Assembly: GCA_000024525.1 (NCBI GenBank)
Contig: CP001769.1
Location: 6,543,001-6,607,000, forward strand
Direction of reading: 5' to 3'
From: Spirosoma linguale DSM 74
GTDB taxonomy: Bacteria > Bacteroidota > Bacteroidia > Cytophagales > Spirosomataceae
Length of the DNA stretch: 64,000 bases
Part shown: positions 1 through 8,837 of the stretch, in pieces
Layout of the letters: the number at the start of each line of letters is the position of its first letter
How positions within the stretch are numbered: the first letter of the stretch is position 1
Notes under the pieces: model-generated
What the model saw: the letters and a program-made list of their open reading frames with translations, nothing else
The model's database searches: none
Told to the model about the DNA's origin: nothing
Made by a program: the position numbers and the translations under genes

Positions 1-792
1 ATTAAGTGCCTTAGGCAGGTTAAAATAATCGTGCCGATGCCGGTGCAGTATCTTTTTTGCCGTATCGTAATCACTCCATGTACCCGCCAGCCATTCTCCA
101 AAAGGTCCTGATGAGCCGGGAGTAAAGCGATGGCCAACGGTTTTATACAGATGCTGCCTTAACTGTATGCCATGAAGTTTCCGGACAACCTTTTGCAGCA
201 GCTGCGTTGAGTCTTTATAGAATTTATCGCTGTCAGTTAACACAGCTAACGAAGCCTGATCTACCAATTTAAAGCGCTGATAGCCCAAACGGTGCAGGCT
301 GTCTAATGTGCGCTGAGCGTCCTGGTCACTAAGCGACTCGGCATCTCCAATACATTCCGATTCTACGGAAATATAGGTGGGTAGCTCCTGCAAAGGCACT
401 AGAGTCTGTAAACAGCGGTCATCGTAGCCTTCAATATCGATCTTGCAGTAATGAGGTACACCATACTCCTCAAAAATGGAGGCCAATGTCCTGGACTGGA
501 CCGATACAGTGTCTTTTAGACTGGCGTGCCGGTTGGCAACATCAACATTCAGCGAATTCCAGATTGACTCCTGGCTTATGTTGAACAGAACCATTTCGTG
601 ATCTACATCCGAGATGGCGTAGTGCAGGGGAATAAACTGGTTTGTGTCGATATACTTTTTAAAGCGTTCTTTAGCTGTGTTAATGGAATGGATATCGGCA
701 TCAATACCAATAACCCGGAACCCTTTAGCCAGGTAAAAATTAGTGTCCTGCCCCTGATGCATGCCCACATCAATAATCAAATTCGAACTCAT
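1..792 (-). CDS. FkbM family methyltransferase (3' end cut by window edge)
   Basis: The reading frame opens with ATG at 792 and stays open for 264 codons to the window edge, so the C-terminus is missing. Near the N-terminus DVGMHQGQDTNFYLAKGF (about residues 8-25) is the SAM-binding motif I, followed by IGIDAD for motif II. Further on, KIDIEGYDD matches the KIDVEG signature of the FkbM family. Such enzymes are SAM-dependent O-methyltransferases, often acting on cell-surface sugars or secondary metabolites; the substrate cannot be read from the sequence. The gene points away from the tRNA-Leu and no partner gene is visible in the window. Family assignment is firm, specific role unknown. Confidence 0.85.
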   Translation of the reverse strand, partial: MSSNLIIDVGMHQGQDTNFYLAKGFRVIGIDADIHSINTAKERFKKYIDTNQFIPLHYAISDVDHEMVLFNISQESIWNSLNVDVANRHASLKDTVSVQSRTLASIFEEYGVPHYCKIDIEGYDDRCLQTLVPLQELPTYISVESECIGDAESLSDQDAQRTLDSLHRLGYQRFKLVDQASLAVLTDSDKFYKDSTQLLQKVVRKLHGIQLRQHLYKTVGHRFTPGSSGPFGEWLAGTWSDYDTAKKILHRHRHDYFNLPKALN

Positions 793-998
793 AATGCTTT
801 GTATATTAAGTGTTACGTAATTATACTAGAATTATATCGCTAGCAGGCGTATATATACCTAATTTAATTTTAGATAACAAATTACTGATTATCAGAATGC
901 ATCATCAATCCATTAACATGCTTATAAAAAACTATCATTGGGGTTTTGACACGTATCTGTCAGGCATACTTTTCGCATTTATTTAATGGGTATAAAAC

Positions 999-1032
999 AA
1001 CAAAGCCGCAATCTGTCGATTGCGGCTTTGTT
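999..1032 (-). terminator. Rho-independent terminator of tRNA-Leu
   Basis: A perfect 15-bp inverted repeat (999-1013 and 1018-1032, loop of 4) lies 3 nt beyond the 3' end of the tRNA. On the minus strand it is followed by a T-rich stretch (TTGTTTTATA). Confidence 0.8.
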
Positions 1033-1035
1033 ATG

Positions 1036-1119
1036 TGCCGAAGGCGAGACTCGAACTCGCATGTCCGTAAAGACACACGCCCCTGAAACGTGCGTGTCTA
1101 CCAATTTCACCACTTCGGC
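1036..1119 (-). tRNA. tRNA-Leu (anticodon CAG)
   Basis: On the minus strand the 84-nt sequence folds as a class II tRNA. The acceptor stem pairs GCCGAAG with CTTCGGC plus discriminator A. The D-loop contains AATTGGTAGAC, the anticodon stem is CACGT/GCGTG with loop TTCAGGG (anticodon CAG), there is a long variable arm, and the T-loop is TTCGAGT. CCA is not encoded. It reads the CUG leucine codon. A promoter upstream and a terminator just downstream make it a single-gene transcription unit. Confidence 0.95.
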
Positions 1120-1145
1120 AGGTACGCTTCCCCGTGTTGGGAGTG

Positions 1146-1177
1146 CAAAGATAAGACGCGAAACCCCGATTGCACAA
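1146..1177 (-). promoter_or_regulatory. Bacteroidota-type promoter of tRNA-Leu
   Basis: On the minus strand TTG (1175-1177) is followed after 21 nt by TATCTTTG (1146-1153), matching the -33/-7 consensus TTTG-N19-21-TAnnTTTG. The tRNA starts 26 nt downstream of the -7 box. Confidence 0.7.
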
Positions 1178-1202
1178 GGTTTTTTGTTAAATTTTTTCTG
1201 CT

Positions 1203-2540
1203 TTATCGCGTAAACATCATTCGCTCACCCGGCTGGTCAGTCATGAAACGGCCATTTTCATACACGAGCCTGCCCGAAACAATCGTATGCGTTACACTCG
1301 CACCGAACGTATGCCCTTCCAACGGCGACCATCCACACTGATACAGAATGTTTTCCTTTGCTACTGTTATAGGCCGGACCGGGTCAACCAAAACAAGATC
1401 GGCCCAGTAGCCCTCACGGACATACCCGCGCCGGTCGATCTGGAAACAGTCGGCGGGGGCGTGGCTCATTTTACGAACAAGGGTTTCAATCGAGAGTTTA
1501 CCCTGCTTCACGAAATCCAACATGAGCAATAGTGGATGCTGTACCAGTGGTAAACCGGCCGGTGCCTGCCAGTAATGCTGCTGTTTTTCGGCCCAGGTGT
1601 GGGGCGCGTGGTCGGTTGCGATAATGTCGAGCCGGTCGTCCAGAAGCCCGGCCAGTAAGGCTTCTTTGTGATACGGAGCTTTAATAGCGGGATTGCACTT
1701 GATCTGGTTGCCCAACCTGGCATAGTCTTCGCTGTCGAACCAGAGGTGATGCACACATACTTCGGCTGTTATACGCTTTTCGGTCAGCGGAATATCGTTT
1801 CTGAACAGCGCCAGTTCATCGGCGGTGGAAATGTGCAGAATATGCAGGCGGGTATTGTGCCGCTTAGCCAGTTCAACAGCCAGGGAAGACGACCGCAGGC
1901 AGGCTTCTTCGTTCCGAATCAGCGGATGAAGTCCAGCCGTTGCCTGTTCGCCGTATTCGGCCTTATAATGCTCTGCATTCGCCCGAACTGTAGCTTCGTC
2001 CTCACAGTGGGTAGCAATGAGCATCGGACTTTCCTTAAATAATTGGTCCAGCACCTGTTCATTATCGACAAGCATATTCCCCGTCGATGAGCCCATGAAT
2101 ACTTTAATGCCACACACATCGGCGGTGTTGGTTCGCAGCACTTCGTCGAGGTTATCATTCGACGCCCCCATGAAAAAAGAGTAGTTAGCCAGCGATGTTC
2201 TGGCTGCAATGGCGTATTTATCGGCCAGCAATTCCTGAGTCAGCGCATTAGGCACGGTATTGGGCATTTCCATAAAACTGGTAACACCCCCGGCTACGGC
2301 CGCCCGCGCTTCCGACCCAATTGTGGCTTTGTGCGTCAGGCCCGGCTCCCGGAAATGCACCTGATCATCAATTACACCCGGTAGAAGGTAATTGCCACCA
2401 GCGTCAATGATTTTATCAGAATGAGCATCCGACAGGCCTGAACCCAGTTTGGTGATGAATCCGTCCTTGATCAGAACATCGGTTTCAACAACGCGACCTT
2501 CGTTTACCAATCTGGCATTGCGTATTAATAATTGACTCAT
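1203..2540 (-). CDS. pyrC: Dihydroorotase
   Basis: This 445-residue amidohydrolase closes N-carbamoyl-aspartate to dihydroorotate in pyrimidine synthesis. The metal-binding N-terminal motif reads DDQVHFREPG, so the first His of the usual HxH is Gln; this replacement is known in Bacteroidota homologues such as that of Porphyromonas. The Lys that bridges the metals lies in GIKVFMGSSTGNM, further His residues are in ATHCEDE and LHILHIST, and the catalytic Asp is in IATDHAPH. The C-terminal DLVLVDP stretch is typical of the beta-sandwich closing the fold. The gene is monocistronic by context: tRNA-Leu lies downstream and about 450 bp of non-coding DNA upstream. Confidence 0.93.
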   Translation of the reverse strand: MSQLLIRNARLVNEGRVVETDVLIKDGFITKLGSGLSDAHSDKIIDAGGNYLLPGVIDDQVHFREPGLTHKATIGSEARAAVAGGVTSFMEMPNTVPNALTQELLADKYAIAARTSLANYSFFMGASNDNLDEVLRTNTADVCGIKVFMGSSTGNMLVDNEQVLDQLFKESPMLIATHCEDEATVRANAEHYKAEYGEQATAGLHPLIRNEEACLRSSSLAVELAKRHNTRLHILHISTADELALFRNDIPLTEKRITAEVCVHHLWFDSEDYARLGNQIKCNPAIKAPYHKEALLAGLLDDRLDIIATDHAPHTWAEKQQHYWQAPAGLPLVQHPLLLMLDFVKQGKLSIETLVRKMSHAPADCFQIDRRGYVREGYWADLVLVDPVRPITVAKENILYQCGWSPLEGHTFGASVTHTIVSGRLVYENGRFMTDQPGERMMFTR

Positions 2541-2988
2541 ATCAGAGAATTCCGTTCAGTAGCAAACGCTAATCTATAAATCCGTTTCACATTACCTTCT
2601 TCGTGCCTTTTCTCACTCAGCAGGCGTTTCTTGTTGTAAACTTAACGACAAAAATAAATCCATTTGTCGGGCTGACAGACTAAATCTTAAGAACGTCTAC
2701 AGGCAACTCTGAGTCATTCTGAATTTTGGTGATTTAGCCAAAAGGCGCTGCTCGATACACCTGGTTGGTGCACCGGACAGCGCCTTTTGGGACGAAGCCG
2801 GGTTATCAGTTCCTGCTTCTCGCCCTAGTGTCGTGTTCTCAAGCCCGACATCTGGCAGGTTTACCGGCGTTGGGCTCTGTAACTATGACCGAGTATCCTA
2901 GTCGGTTACCGGTGTGATTAAGGCTAGACTATTCCGTAAACTCCGGTCGGGGACCGGACAACGTCACGACATAGTCACAGACTATCGT
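2541..2988. other. Intergenic region with a 13-bp inverted repeat
   Basis: No credible gene. It holds a perfect 13-bp inverted repeat (2738-2750 and 2778-2790, 27-nt spacer; arm CCAAAAGGCGCTG). The rest is unstructured to the eye apart from a weak CCCGACA/TGTCG-type hairpin near 2827-2852. The promoter of pyrC should lie in the 2541-2700 part, but no clear TAnnTTTG box was found. Confidence 0.5.
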
Positions 2989-3972
2989 TTAATTATTTTT
3001 CAACAAATAGCGGGCTGCTTCCTTAGCAAAATACGTCAAAATAACGTTAGCCCCCGCCCGCTTAATAGCCATCAGTGACTCCATCATAGCGCGTTCTCCG
3101 TCGAGCCAGCCGTTCTGCGCTGCTGCCTTGATCATGGCATACTCGCCACTCACGTTATAGGCTGCAATGGGCAGATGGAAATTATCATTCAGCAGTTTAA
3201 TAATGTCCAGATAAGCTAAAGCAGGTTTTACCATTAGGAAATCGGCTCCCTCTTCGAAGTCGAGCTGGGCTTCAATGAGGGCTTCCCGGCTGTTGGCGGG
3301 GTTCATCTGGTACGTTTTTTTATCACCGAACTTCGGCGCCGAGTCTAGGGCGTCGCGAAAAGGGCCATAAAAAGCACTGGCGTACTTAGCGGCATACGAC
3401 ATAATGGCAACGTCGTGAAAACCACCTTCATCCAGCACTTGACGCAAATAGCCCACGCGGCCATCCATCATATCCGACGGACCAATAATGTTGGCACCCG
3501 CCTGCGCCTGAGCCAAAGCCATTTTACCCAATACCTCAAGCGTTGGGTCGTTCAGGATTTTTCCGTTTTCCACTATGCCATCGTGCCCGTCGGAACTATA
3601 GGGGTCCATGGCAACGTCGGTCATGATAACCACCTCGGGAAAGCGCTCTTTAATAGCCCGGATGGCGGTCGGATACAGGCCATCGGGGTTATAGCTTTCC
3701 GTGGCGTACTTGTCCTTGCGGGATTCGGGAAGGTTAGGAAAGAGGTCGAACGTTTTAACCCCAAGGTCTACGCACTCCTGAATTTCGTTGAGCAGCAGAT
3801 CCAGCGAGTACCGATAAATACCCGGCATAGACGATACTTCCGAACGGAGGTTCTGGCCTTCCATAATGAAGACCGGCAAAATAAAATCAGTGACCGACAG
3901 GCGGGTTTCCTGTACCATGTCGCGGATAACGGCCGATTGGCGGTTCCGACGCGGGCGACGTATTAAGTTCAT
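2989..3972 (-). CDS. hemB: Porphobilinogen synthase (delta-aminolevulinate dehydratase)
   Basis: The 327-residue protein condenses two 5-aminolevulinate molecules into porphobilinogen for haem and siroheme. Two Schiff-base lysines are visible: K196 in SYAAKYASAFYGPF and K249 in FLMVKPALAYLDII. The metal-site segment DVAMDPYSSDGHDG lacks the cysteine triad of zinc enzymes, pointing to a Mg-dependent type as in Pseudomonas. It lies downstream of a two-component pair on the same strand, separated from it by a large hairpin (4004-4099). Length and motifs match the family throughout. Confidence 0.96.
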   Translation of the reverse strand: MNLIRRPRRNRQSAVIRDMVQETRLSVTDFILPVFIMEGQNLRSEVSSMPGIYRYSLDLLLNEIQECVDLGVKTFDLFPNLPESRKDKYATESYNPDGLYPTAIRAIKERFPEVVIMTDVAMDPYSSDGHDGIVENGKILNDPTLEVLGKMALAQAQAGANIIGPSDMMDGRVGYLRQVLDEGGFHDVAIMSYAAKYASAFYGPFRDALDSAPKFGDKKTYQMNPANSREALIEAQLDFEEGADFLMVKPALAYLDIIKLLNDNFHLPIAAYNVSGEYAMIKAAAQNGWLDGERAMMESLMAIKRAGANVILTYFAKEAARYLLKNN

Positions 3973-4003
3973 TGAGTTTTGTGAAGTAGATGAAGCGGCT
4001 TAA

Positions 4004-4099
4004 GTAAGTGGAGTAGGTGTAGTGGGTGCAGTACGTGTAATGAGCTGAATATCCATGACTCATTATACGTACTGCACCCACTACACCTACTCCACTTAC
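4004..4099. repeat. Long inverted repeat between response regulator and hemB
   Basis: Two 41-bp arms (4004-4044 and 4059-4099) pair with one mismatch around a 14-nt loop. The arms are built of degenerate GTAGTGG/GTAAGTGG units. The word GTGAAGTAGATGAA occurs beside it at about 3981 and again near 4833, so intergenic DNA here shares repeat units. It probably acts as terminator or RNA-stabilising hairpin for the response regulator gene. Confidence 0.8.
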
Positions 4100-4107
4100 G
4101 TCACTCA

Positions 4108-4818
4108 CTACACAATTAATTTAAAGCCTTCGCCGTGCACATTAACAAGCTGAACTGCGGGATCTTCCCGGAGGTACTTGCGCAGTTTTGTCACGTACAC
4201 ATCCATGCTTCGGGCGTTGAAGTACGAATCGTCTCCCCAAACCATTTTCAGGGCAAAACTACGACTGACCGGTTGATTCAGGTTTTGTGCCAGCAGTTTT
4301 AATAACTCCGATTCCTTACTGGTTAGTTTCTGAGGAGCTAATTCCTGATCATTCAATGAGGCATTGTCCGCAGTACGAGAAAGAAGTTGATGCGGATAAT
4401 CGAACGAAAACGAGCCAATTCGGTAGGTAGTGGGTTCGGCCGATTCGGTGGAGCGCTGGTACCGACGCAGAATGGCCTGAATCCGGAGCAGCAGTTCCTC
4501 CATACTAAAGGGTTTGGTCATATAATCATCGGCCCCGGCCTTAAACCCCTGAATGGTATCTTCCTGCATGGATTTGGCCGTCAGGAAAATGATGGGCACG
4601 TCGCGGTGATCCATCCGGACTTCCTTCGCCAGTGTGAATCCGTCCTTCTTAGGCATCATCACATCGAAAATACAGAGGTCGTACTTACCCGCCATGAATA
4701 ATTGCAACCCCTGGTTCCCGTCGATAGCCCGATCGGTTGGGTAGCCTTTCATGGTCAGGTACTCCTGTACTAACTGCCCCAGGTTGGGGTCGTCTTCAAC
4801 AAGTAAAATCGTTGCCAT
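4108..4818 (-). CDS. OmpR/PhoB-family response regulator
   Basis: 236 residues with an N-terminal receiver domain (about 1-120) and a C-terminal winged-helix DNA-binding domain (about 135-235). The acidic pocket E8-D9-D10, the phosphoacceptor D52 in CIFDVMMPKKDG, the conserved Thr of FLTAKS and the Lys of DDYMTKPFS are all present. The C-terminal segment DVYVTKLRKYLRED is the recognition-helix region of OmpR-type regulators. It is encoded directly downstream of the histidine kinase gene, separated by 77 bp that hold an imperfect inverted repeat, and is its evident partner. Target genes are unknown; the divergent secreted protein at 7029 is a candidate by position only. Confidence 0.93.
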   Translation of the reverse strand: MATILLVEDDPNLGQLVQEYLTMKGYPTDRAIDGNQGLQLFMAGKYDLCIFDVMMPKKDGFTLAKEVRMDHRDVPIIFLTAKSMQEDTIQGFKAGADDYMTKPFSMEELLLRIQAILRRYQRSTESAEPTTYRIGSFSFDYPHQLLSRTADNASLNDQELAPQKLTSKESELLKLLAQNLNQPVSRSFALKMVWGDDSYFNARSMDVYVTKLRKYLREDPAVQLVNVHGEGFKLIV

Positions 4819-4827
4819 AATTTCAGT

Positions 4828-4905
4828 AATTAGTGAAGTAGATGAAATGAGTGAAGTGTGTCTGCGAATTCGTTTTCACTACTCCACTTATTTCCTTACT
4901 TCACT
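4828..4905. repeat. Imperfect inverted repeat between kinase and regulator genes
   Basis: AGTGAAGTA near 4832 pairs with TACTTCACT near 4897, with further partial pairing inward (AAGTG/CACTT units). It is built from the same short words as the hairpin at 4004-4099. Confidence 0.5.
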
Positions 4906-6851
4906 ACTAAATCTTGTGTATACGGTATAATGACTTCAAATGAACTGCCTTTGCCGGGTTGGCTGTCGACCATAATCTGGCCGTGGTGTTCATCGACCAT
5001 TTTTTTCACATAGCTCAGACCCAGGCCAAAGCCTTTTACATCGTGCCGGTTGCCGGTAGGTACCCGATAAAATTTCTCAAAAATTCGGTTGGTTTGCTCT
5101 TTCGTCATGCCCACGCCCCGATCAGCGACCGTAATGCTTACCCCCGGCAGCGTAGAAGCCGCACCGGGCACCGCCGATGTATCGGGCAAACTACGCGTGC
5201 TGATGGTGATGTGCGGGCTTTCGGGTGAGTACTTCAGGGCATTATCGAGGAGATTATAAATGATGTTTGTCAGGTGAAGTTCATCCGCTTCCACCACTTC
5301 ACGGTCGGCATCGAAATGCAGGTCGACTTCGCCCCCGCGCTGCTCAATTTGAAGCCCCACGTTGTTCAGTACTTTTTCGATAACGTCGTGCACGTTTACG
5401 GGCGACAGATTAAGTTTTATCTCACCCCGATCCAGCAGCGCCATTTGCAGCACTTTTTCGACGTGCGAACCCAGCCGCCGGGTTTCGTCCCGGATAATAC
5501 CCATGTACCTCGACAGGCGACCGGCCAGTTCATCGCCGGAAGAGCCGGAGACGAGCTCTTTGTTCCAGGCTCCCCGGCCCGCACTCATCTGCTCCTGCGC
5601 CATTTCTACGGCCAGCGAGATCGTCGAAATAGGCGTTTTGAACTCGTGGGTCATGTTATTAATGAAATCATTCTTGATATCGGCCAGCTTTTTCTGCTGA
5701 ACGATTGTGCTGATCGCAATGTAAAAACAAGCCAGAATAACCAGAATCAGCACAACCGACGCGCCAAACGTGAACCCCAGCCGATTGAGAATAAACTGCT
5801 GCTGGGTAGGAAAATAAACATAGACATAGTTACCCCTTTCCATTAGGTTAATTGGAAAGAGGGCCGCTTTATAGCCACTTTTATCGAATTGCTGCGCATC
5901 ACTTCCAAGAGAGGTGAACAGAAATTGAGGTTGCTGACGCGTTCGGACGGCGTAGGCAAACGGAATATCAATGCCCCGTTCGGACAGCGACTGCCGTAGC
6001 AACGTATCGAGTGCCAGCCGATTGATGCGTTCTTCGATCGGGCGATCCGACATCAGAAGACCTTTCAAAACGTCTTTTATCCTGTGCGATTGTTCCTCGG
6101 CCCGATTCTGACTCACACTGGCCGGGCGGGTTGGCAAACCAGGTTTTAAGGCGGCCACTCCATCTGTCGACTGTGTTTTCCGCTGTTGTGCAGCCCGACG
6201 AAGCTGGGTTTTAGCCGCCCGTCCGGACGAGTCACGCTTGGCTTGGTGTCCTATCTGGTTATTGATGCGGGTTAACTCGCTGTTCAGTACATTTTCGACC
6301 CATTGGTCAAACTGGTGTTGCTGGGCTAGTTGAGCCTGCCAGTCGCCAACTGCCATTAGTTCATCCTGCTGCCGAAAAAACTCTTCAACTACCACCATCT
6401 GTTCGGCCGAGAGCGGCCGGACGATTGGATGCAGCACATCCGACTGAACCACCATAGTACCGGCGGCCGTCATACCTGGCGGCAAACCGTACCGGGCCGC
6501 CAACTGGTCTGTTGATGACAGAGGGCGTTTGGCCTTAGCCCGTGGAGTAGCTTCCGAATGTACGGCAACGTGCTCACCAGATGCTTTAGGCACCACCCGA
6601 CCTTCTTTTTTGGCAATGGCCATCAGGCGGTCCTGCTGTTCGCGGGCCCGAACGCGCTGATTGGTCTGGTAATAAACTTCCTGCCGCTCCAGTGCGCGAA
6701 CCACCTCCTGCAAGGCATCCGTCACTTTATAGGCAAACTGTTCTTTCTGTAACTGTAAGGCGCTACTGATCCAGTACAATTGCAGCCCCACCAGCCCCAA
6801 AAGTCCAATGGCCATCAGTGCAACAATCCAGCGTATGCGTTGTTTCGACAT
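4896..6851 (-). CDS. Membrane sensor histidine kinase
   Basis: 651 residues. TM1 spans about residues 8-28, a large periplasmic region of some 330 residues follows, and TM2 is at about 359-381. The cytoplasmic part has a HisKA domain with phosphoacceptor H402 in THEFKTPIS and a HATPase_c domain with N-box NLLDNALKYS (about 534-543), G1 box ADRGVGM (576-582) and G2 box GFGLGLSYV (607-615). It autophosphorylates and passes phosphate to the regulator encoded just downstream. The periplasmic part is rich in Gln and Arg and resembles no sensor domain I can name, so the signal is unknown. It is divergent from the secreted protein gene at 7029. Confidence 0.92.
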   Translation of the reverse strand: MSKQRIRWIVALMAIGLLGLVGLQLYWISSALQLQKEQFAYKVTDALQEVVRALERQEVYYQTNQRVRAREQQDRLMAIAKKEGRVVPKASGEHVAVHSEATPRAKAKRPLSSTDQLAARYGLPPGMTAAGTMVVQSDVLHPIVRPLSAEQMVVVEEFFRQQDELMAVGDWQAQLAQQHQFDQWVENVLNSELTRINNQIGHQAKRDSSGRAAKTQLRRAAQQRKTQSTDGVAALKPGLPTRPASVSQNRAEEQSHRIKDVLKGLLMSDRPIEERINRLALDTLLRQSLSERGIDIPFAYAVRTRQQPQFLFTSLGSDAQQFDKSGYKAALFPINLMERGNYVYVYFPTQQQFILNRLGFTFGASVVLILVILACFYIAISTIVQQKKLADIKNDFINNMTHEFKTPISTISLAVEMAQEQMSAGRGAWNKELVSGSSGDELAGRLSRYMGIIRDETRRLGSHVEKVLQMALLDRGEIKLNLSPVNVHDVIEKVLNNVGLQIEQRGGEVDLHFDADREVVEADELHLTNIIYNLLDNALKYSPESPHITISTRSLPDTSAVPGAASTLPGVSITVADRGVGMTKEQTNRIFEKFYRVPTGNRHDVKGFGLGLSYVKKMVDEHHGQIMVDSQPGKGSSFEVIIPYTQDLVVK

Positions 6852-7028
6852 TTTTTTACTCGCTCATGCAACCTTTAACCAACTTTATCATCTATAGGAA
6901 AGTGGGTTAAGCGGTTAGTAAAAGTACGAACCGACCCCGCTTCACCTTGGCTCGTTAACAAACTTTAACAAGCCCTGTATCAACCCGTTCTATCACCTGT
7001 CGTTCTTTCGTTTGAACTCGTTTATACC

Positions 7029-7853
7029 ATGAAAAAAACAGTTTTTGCCGGATACCAGTTCGCATCGGCCCTGTTGCTGGCCGTTGTGTTCAATGGAGCT
7101 GTCCTTGCTCAGAAGCCAGACAGCCCCGCCAAAAAATCAGATAAAGGCGAAGTAAATATCCGAATTATTGAGCGCGACGGTGGTGACGTTCGGGAAATTG
7201 AACGCACTTACCGAATGGATGGCATGACGGACCCGGATCGGGATAAGCTGGTGATGAAACTGGTCGATTCCCTGAAAGCCACCCGTAAAGACGGTGGTAA
7301 ACGCCAGATGACCATTATTATTGAAGATAGCGCTGGTGACCGTGTCGTCACGCGGGAGCGGGTTACCCCTAATAAACGCCGTTCGCCAGCTGATGCATAT
7401 GCTCAACGAAACAGATCGCCCCGAAACGATCAGGATTTCTGGAACAACCAGACCTGGCGGTATGAATTCCGGCGCGGAACGGATTCACTGGCCGATCAGC
7501 TTAACCGCTTGAAACTAACGATTCCCCGCGACTTCGACCGGCAGTTGGTCCGTCCGTTTGAAGACTGGGCCCGGAATGTTGGCGGTAAGCCTTCCACCAT
7601 TCGTGGATTGGATGCGTTCCCGAATAACCCGGATCGTGACCAGTTGAACGTCCGATTTACGGCACCTGCCAAGGGCGATGTTACCATTGTTGTAACAAAT
7701 CCGAAAGGCAAAGAGGTGGCCCGCCGGGATATAAAAGACTTCTCCGGCGAGTTTGTTGGTCAGATAGATCTAGGCAAAAAGGCGCAGGGTGCTTACTTCA
7801 TCACGGTTACCCAGAATGAAGACGGCGCTGTAAAGCGGGTTGTTGTAGAATAA
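7029..7853 (+). CDS. Secreted protein with T9SS-like C-terminal domain
   Basis: 274 residues. The N-terminus (MKKTVFAGYQFASALLLAVV) ends in FNGAVLAQ, a Sec signal peptide with probable cleavage after AQ. The mature part is highly charged, with repeated Asp/Arg-rich stretches. The last 80 residues (VTIVVTNPKGKEVARRDI then FSGEFVGQIDL and GAYFITVTQ) have the beta-strand pattern of type A type IX sorting domains, suggesting export through the outer membrane or anchoring there. No enzymatic motif is visible. It faces the histidine kinase gene divergently, so it may belong to that regulon. Function unknown. Confidence 0.7.
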   Translation: MKKTVFAGYQFASALLLAVVFNGAVLAQKPDSPAKKSDKGEVNIRIIERDGGDVREIERTYRMDGMTDPDRDKLVMKLVDSLKATRKDGGKRQMTIIIEDSAGDRVVTRERVTPNKRRSPADAYAQRNRSPRNDQDFWNNQTWRYEFRRGTDSLADQLNRLKLTIPRDFDRQLVRPFEDWARNVGGKPSTIRGLDAFPNNPDRDQLNVRFTAPAKGDVTIVVTNPKGKEVARRDIKDFSGEFVGQIDLGKKAQGAYFITVTQNEDGAVKRVVVE

Positions 7854-7881
7854 GTGATTTGCCTTGGTGTTGGGTTTTCTC

Positions 7882-7951
7882 GTGGTGTCGGTTTAAGAAC
7901 CCGACACGCTCGCGTCAGCAATTTGTGTCGGGTTTAAGAACCCGACACCAC
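7882..7951. repeat. Inverted pair of palindromic elements (GGGTTTAAGAACCC core)
   Basis: The copy at 7882-7907 and the copy at 7925-7951 are each self-complementary (GTGTCGG..CCGACAC) and together form a larger inverted repeat. They lie between two same-strand genes and look like REP-type or terminator elements. Confidence 0.7.
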
Positions 7952-8010
7952 GGCACTCCTTCAACGCACTAGTCACACAAAAAATATTTTCAAAAATATA
8001 GTACTATGTA

Positions 8011-8042
8011 TTGCAAGATACCAAATTAAACCCATAACTTTG
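8011..8042 (+). promoter_or_regulatory. Bacteroidota-type promoter of the small secreted protein gene
   Basis: TTG (8011-8013), 21-nt spacer, TAACTTTG (8035-8042). The -7 box lies 25 nt upstream of the ATG at 8067, which supports this small gene being expressed. Confidence 0.7.
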
Positions 8043-8066
8043 TATTGTTATTAGAAACCAAAGGTC

Positions 8067-8312
8067 ATGAAAACTCTCTTCGTCATCGGCATTTTATTCG
8101 TGGGCATCAGCGGACAGGCGTTCAGCATGGGGCATCCACATAACATGTTTGCAGCCCGGAAGCAGATGCGGGCGAAATCATCAGCGTTGGCAGCTAAACA
8201 TAAAGAAACTGCTTCGGCCTGCTGGCAGCAGACTGTTCAAACAACGAAATTGATTATCAGCGAGCGTCTGATAGCCGCGCTGACCAATGTGCGACCAGCG
8301 CGGCCCTATTGA
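8067..8312 (+). CDS. Small secreted hypothetical protein
   Basis: 81 residues beginning MKTLFVIGILFVGISGQAFS, a short Sec signal peptide with likely cleavage after AFS. The remaining 60 residues are basic and Ala/Lys-rich with no recognisable motif. A well-formed promoter just upstream and a terminator-like hairpin at 8449 support it as a real one-gene unit. Function not recognisable. Confidence 0.55.
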   Translation: MKTLFVIGILFVGISGQAFSMGHPHNMFAARKQMRAKSSALAAKHKETASACWQQTVQTTKLIISERLIAALTNVRPARPY

Positions 8313-8837
8313 GTCGACATCCGTATTGAGAAGCCTGTCACGCGCTACTTGTTTTATAGAGTAGGCCATAATCAGGTCTGATCTGCTGTGTTTTAAACCC
8401 TTCCTGGTTCAACCAGTTGTCAGGAAGCAACTTACTGGTTTTCATTTTGCCCGTCGATGGGCTTTTTTTATTTTAACGCTGTCAGTCTCTCTTCCTTCCC
8501 GCTTCAGAGACAACGCATGCCCGCCCGGGCTTACTCTCCGAAAAATAAATTAACCGAATTACTTACCGACAAGTACCTGATTAAAATGGTTGTTTAGTTG
8601 CCGCTATTTTTTGCTGTCGGGTGTATTTAATGCACTGATTTACTGGACTAAATATAATCCTGCTTATACATTTAATATTGTATTAATCAAACACAGTAAA
8701 CTATTTGGCAATACTATTTCGTTAAAAAATTAGACAATTCAACGATTTTCTATGGTTTACGATGGTCATTGGCTATTTTTATGGTTTGGCCTGTAACTGC
8801 CGCCAGATGACCGTTATTTTTTACTTACTGAGTGCCC
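8313..8837. other. Intergenic region before the GH3 fusion gene
   Basis: Apart from the terminator at 8449-8469 this AT-rich stretch of about 520 bp shows no gene. It must contain the promoter of the downstream gene, but no exact TAnnTTTG box with a spaced TTG was found. Confidence 0.5.
8449..8469 (+). terminator. Rho-independent terminator
   Basis: GCCC (8449-8452), loop GTCGAT, GGGC (8459-8462), then seven T. The stem is short; it would end transcripts of the small gene at 8067. Confidence 0.55.

Noticed and set aside
1203..2540. Gln in place of the first metal-binding His of dihydroorotase
   Set aside because: As a novelty claim it fails: the DDQVHFREPG form is known from Bacteroidota enzymes such as Porphyromonas.
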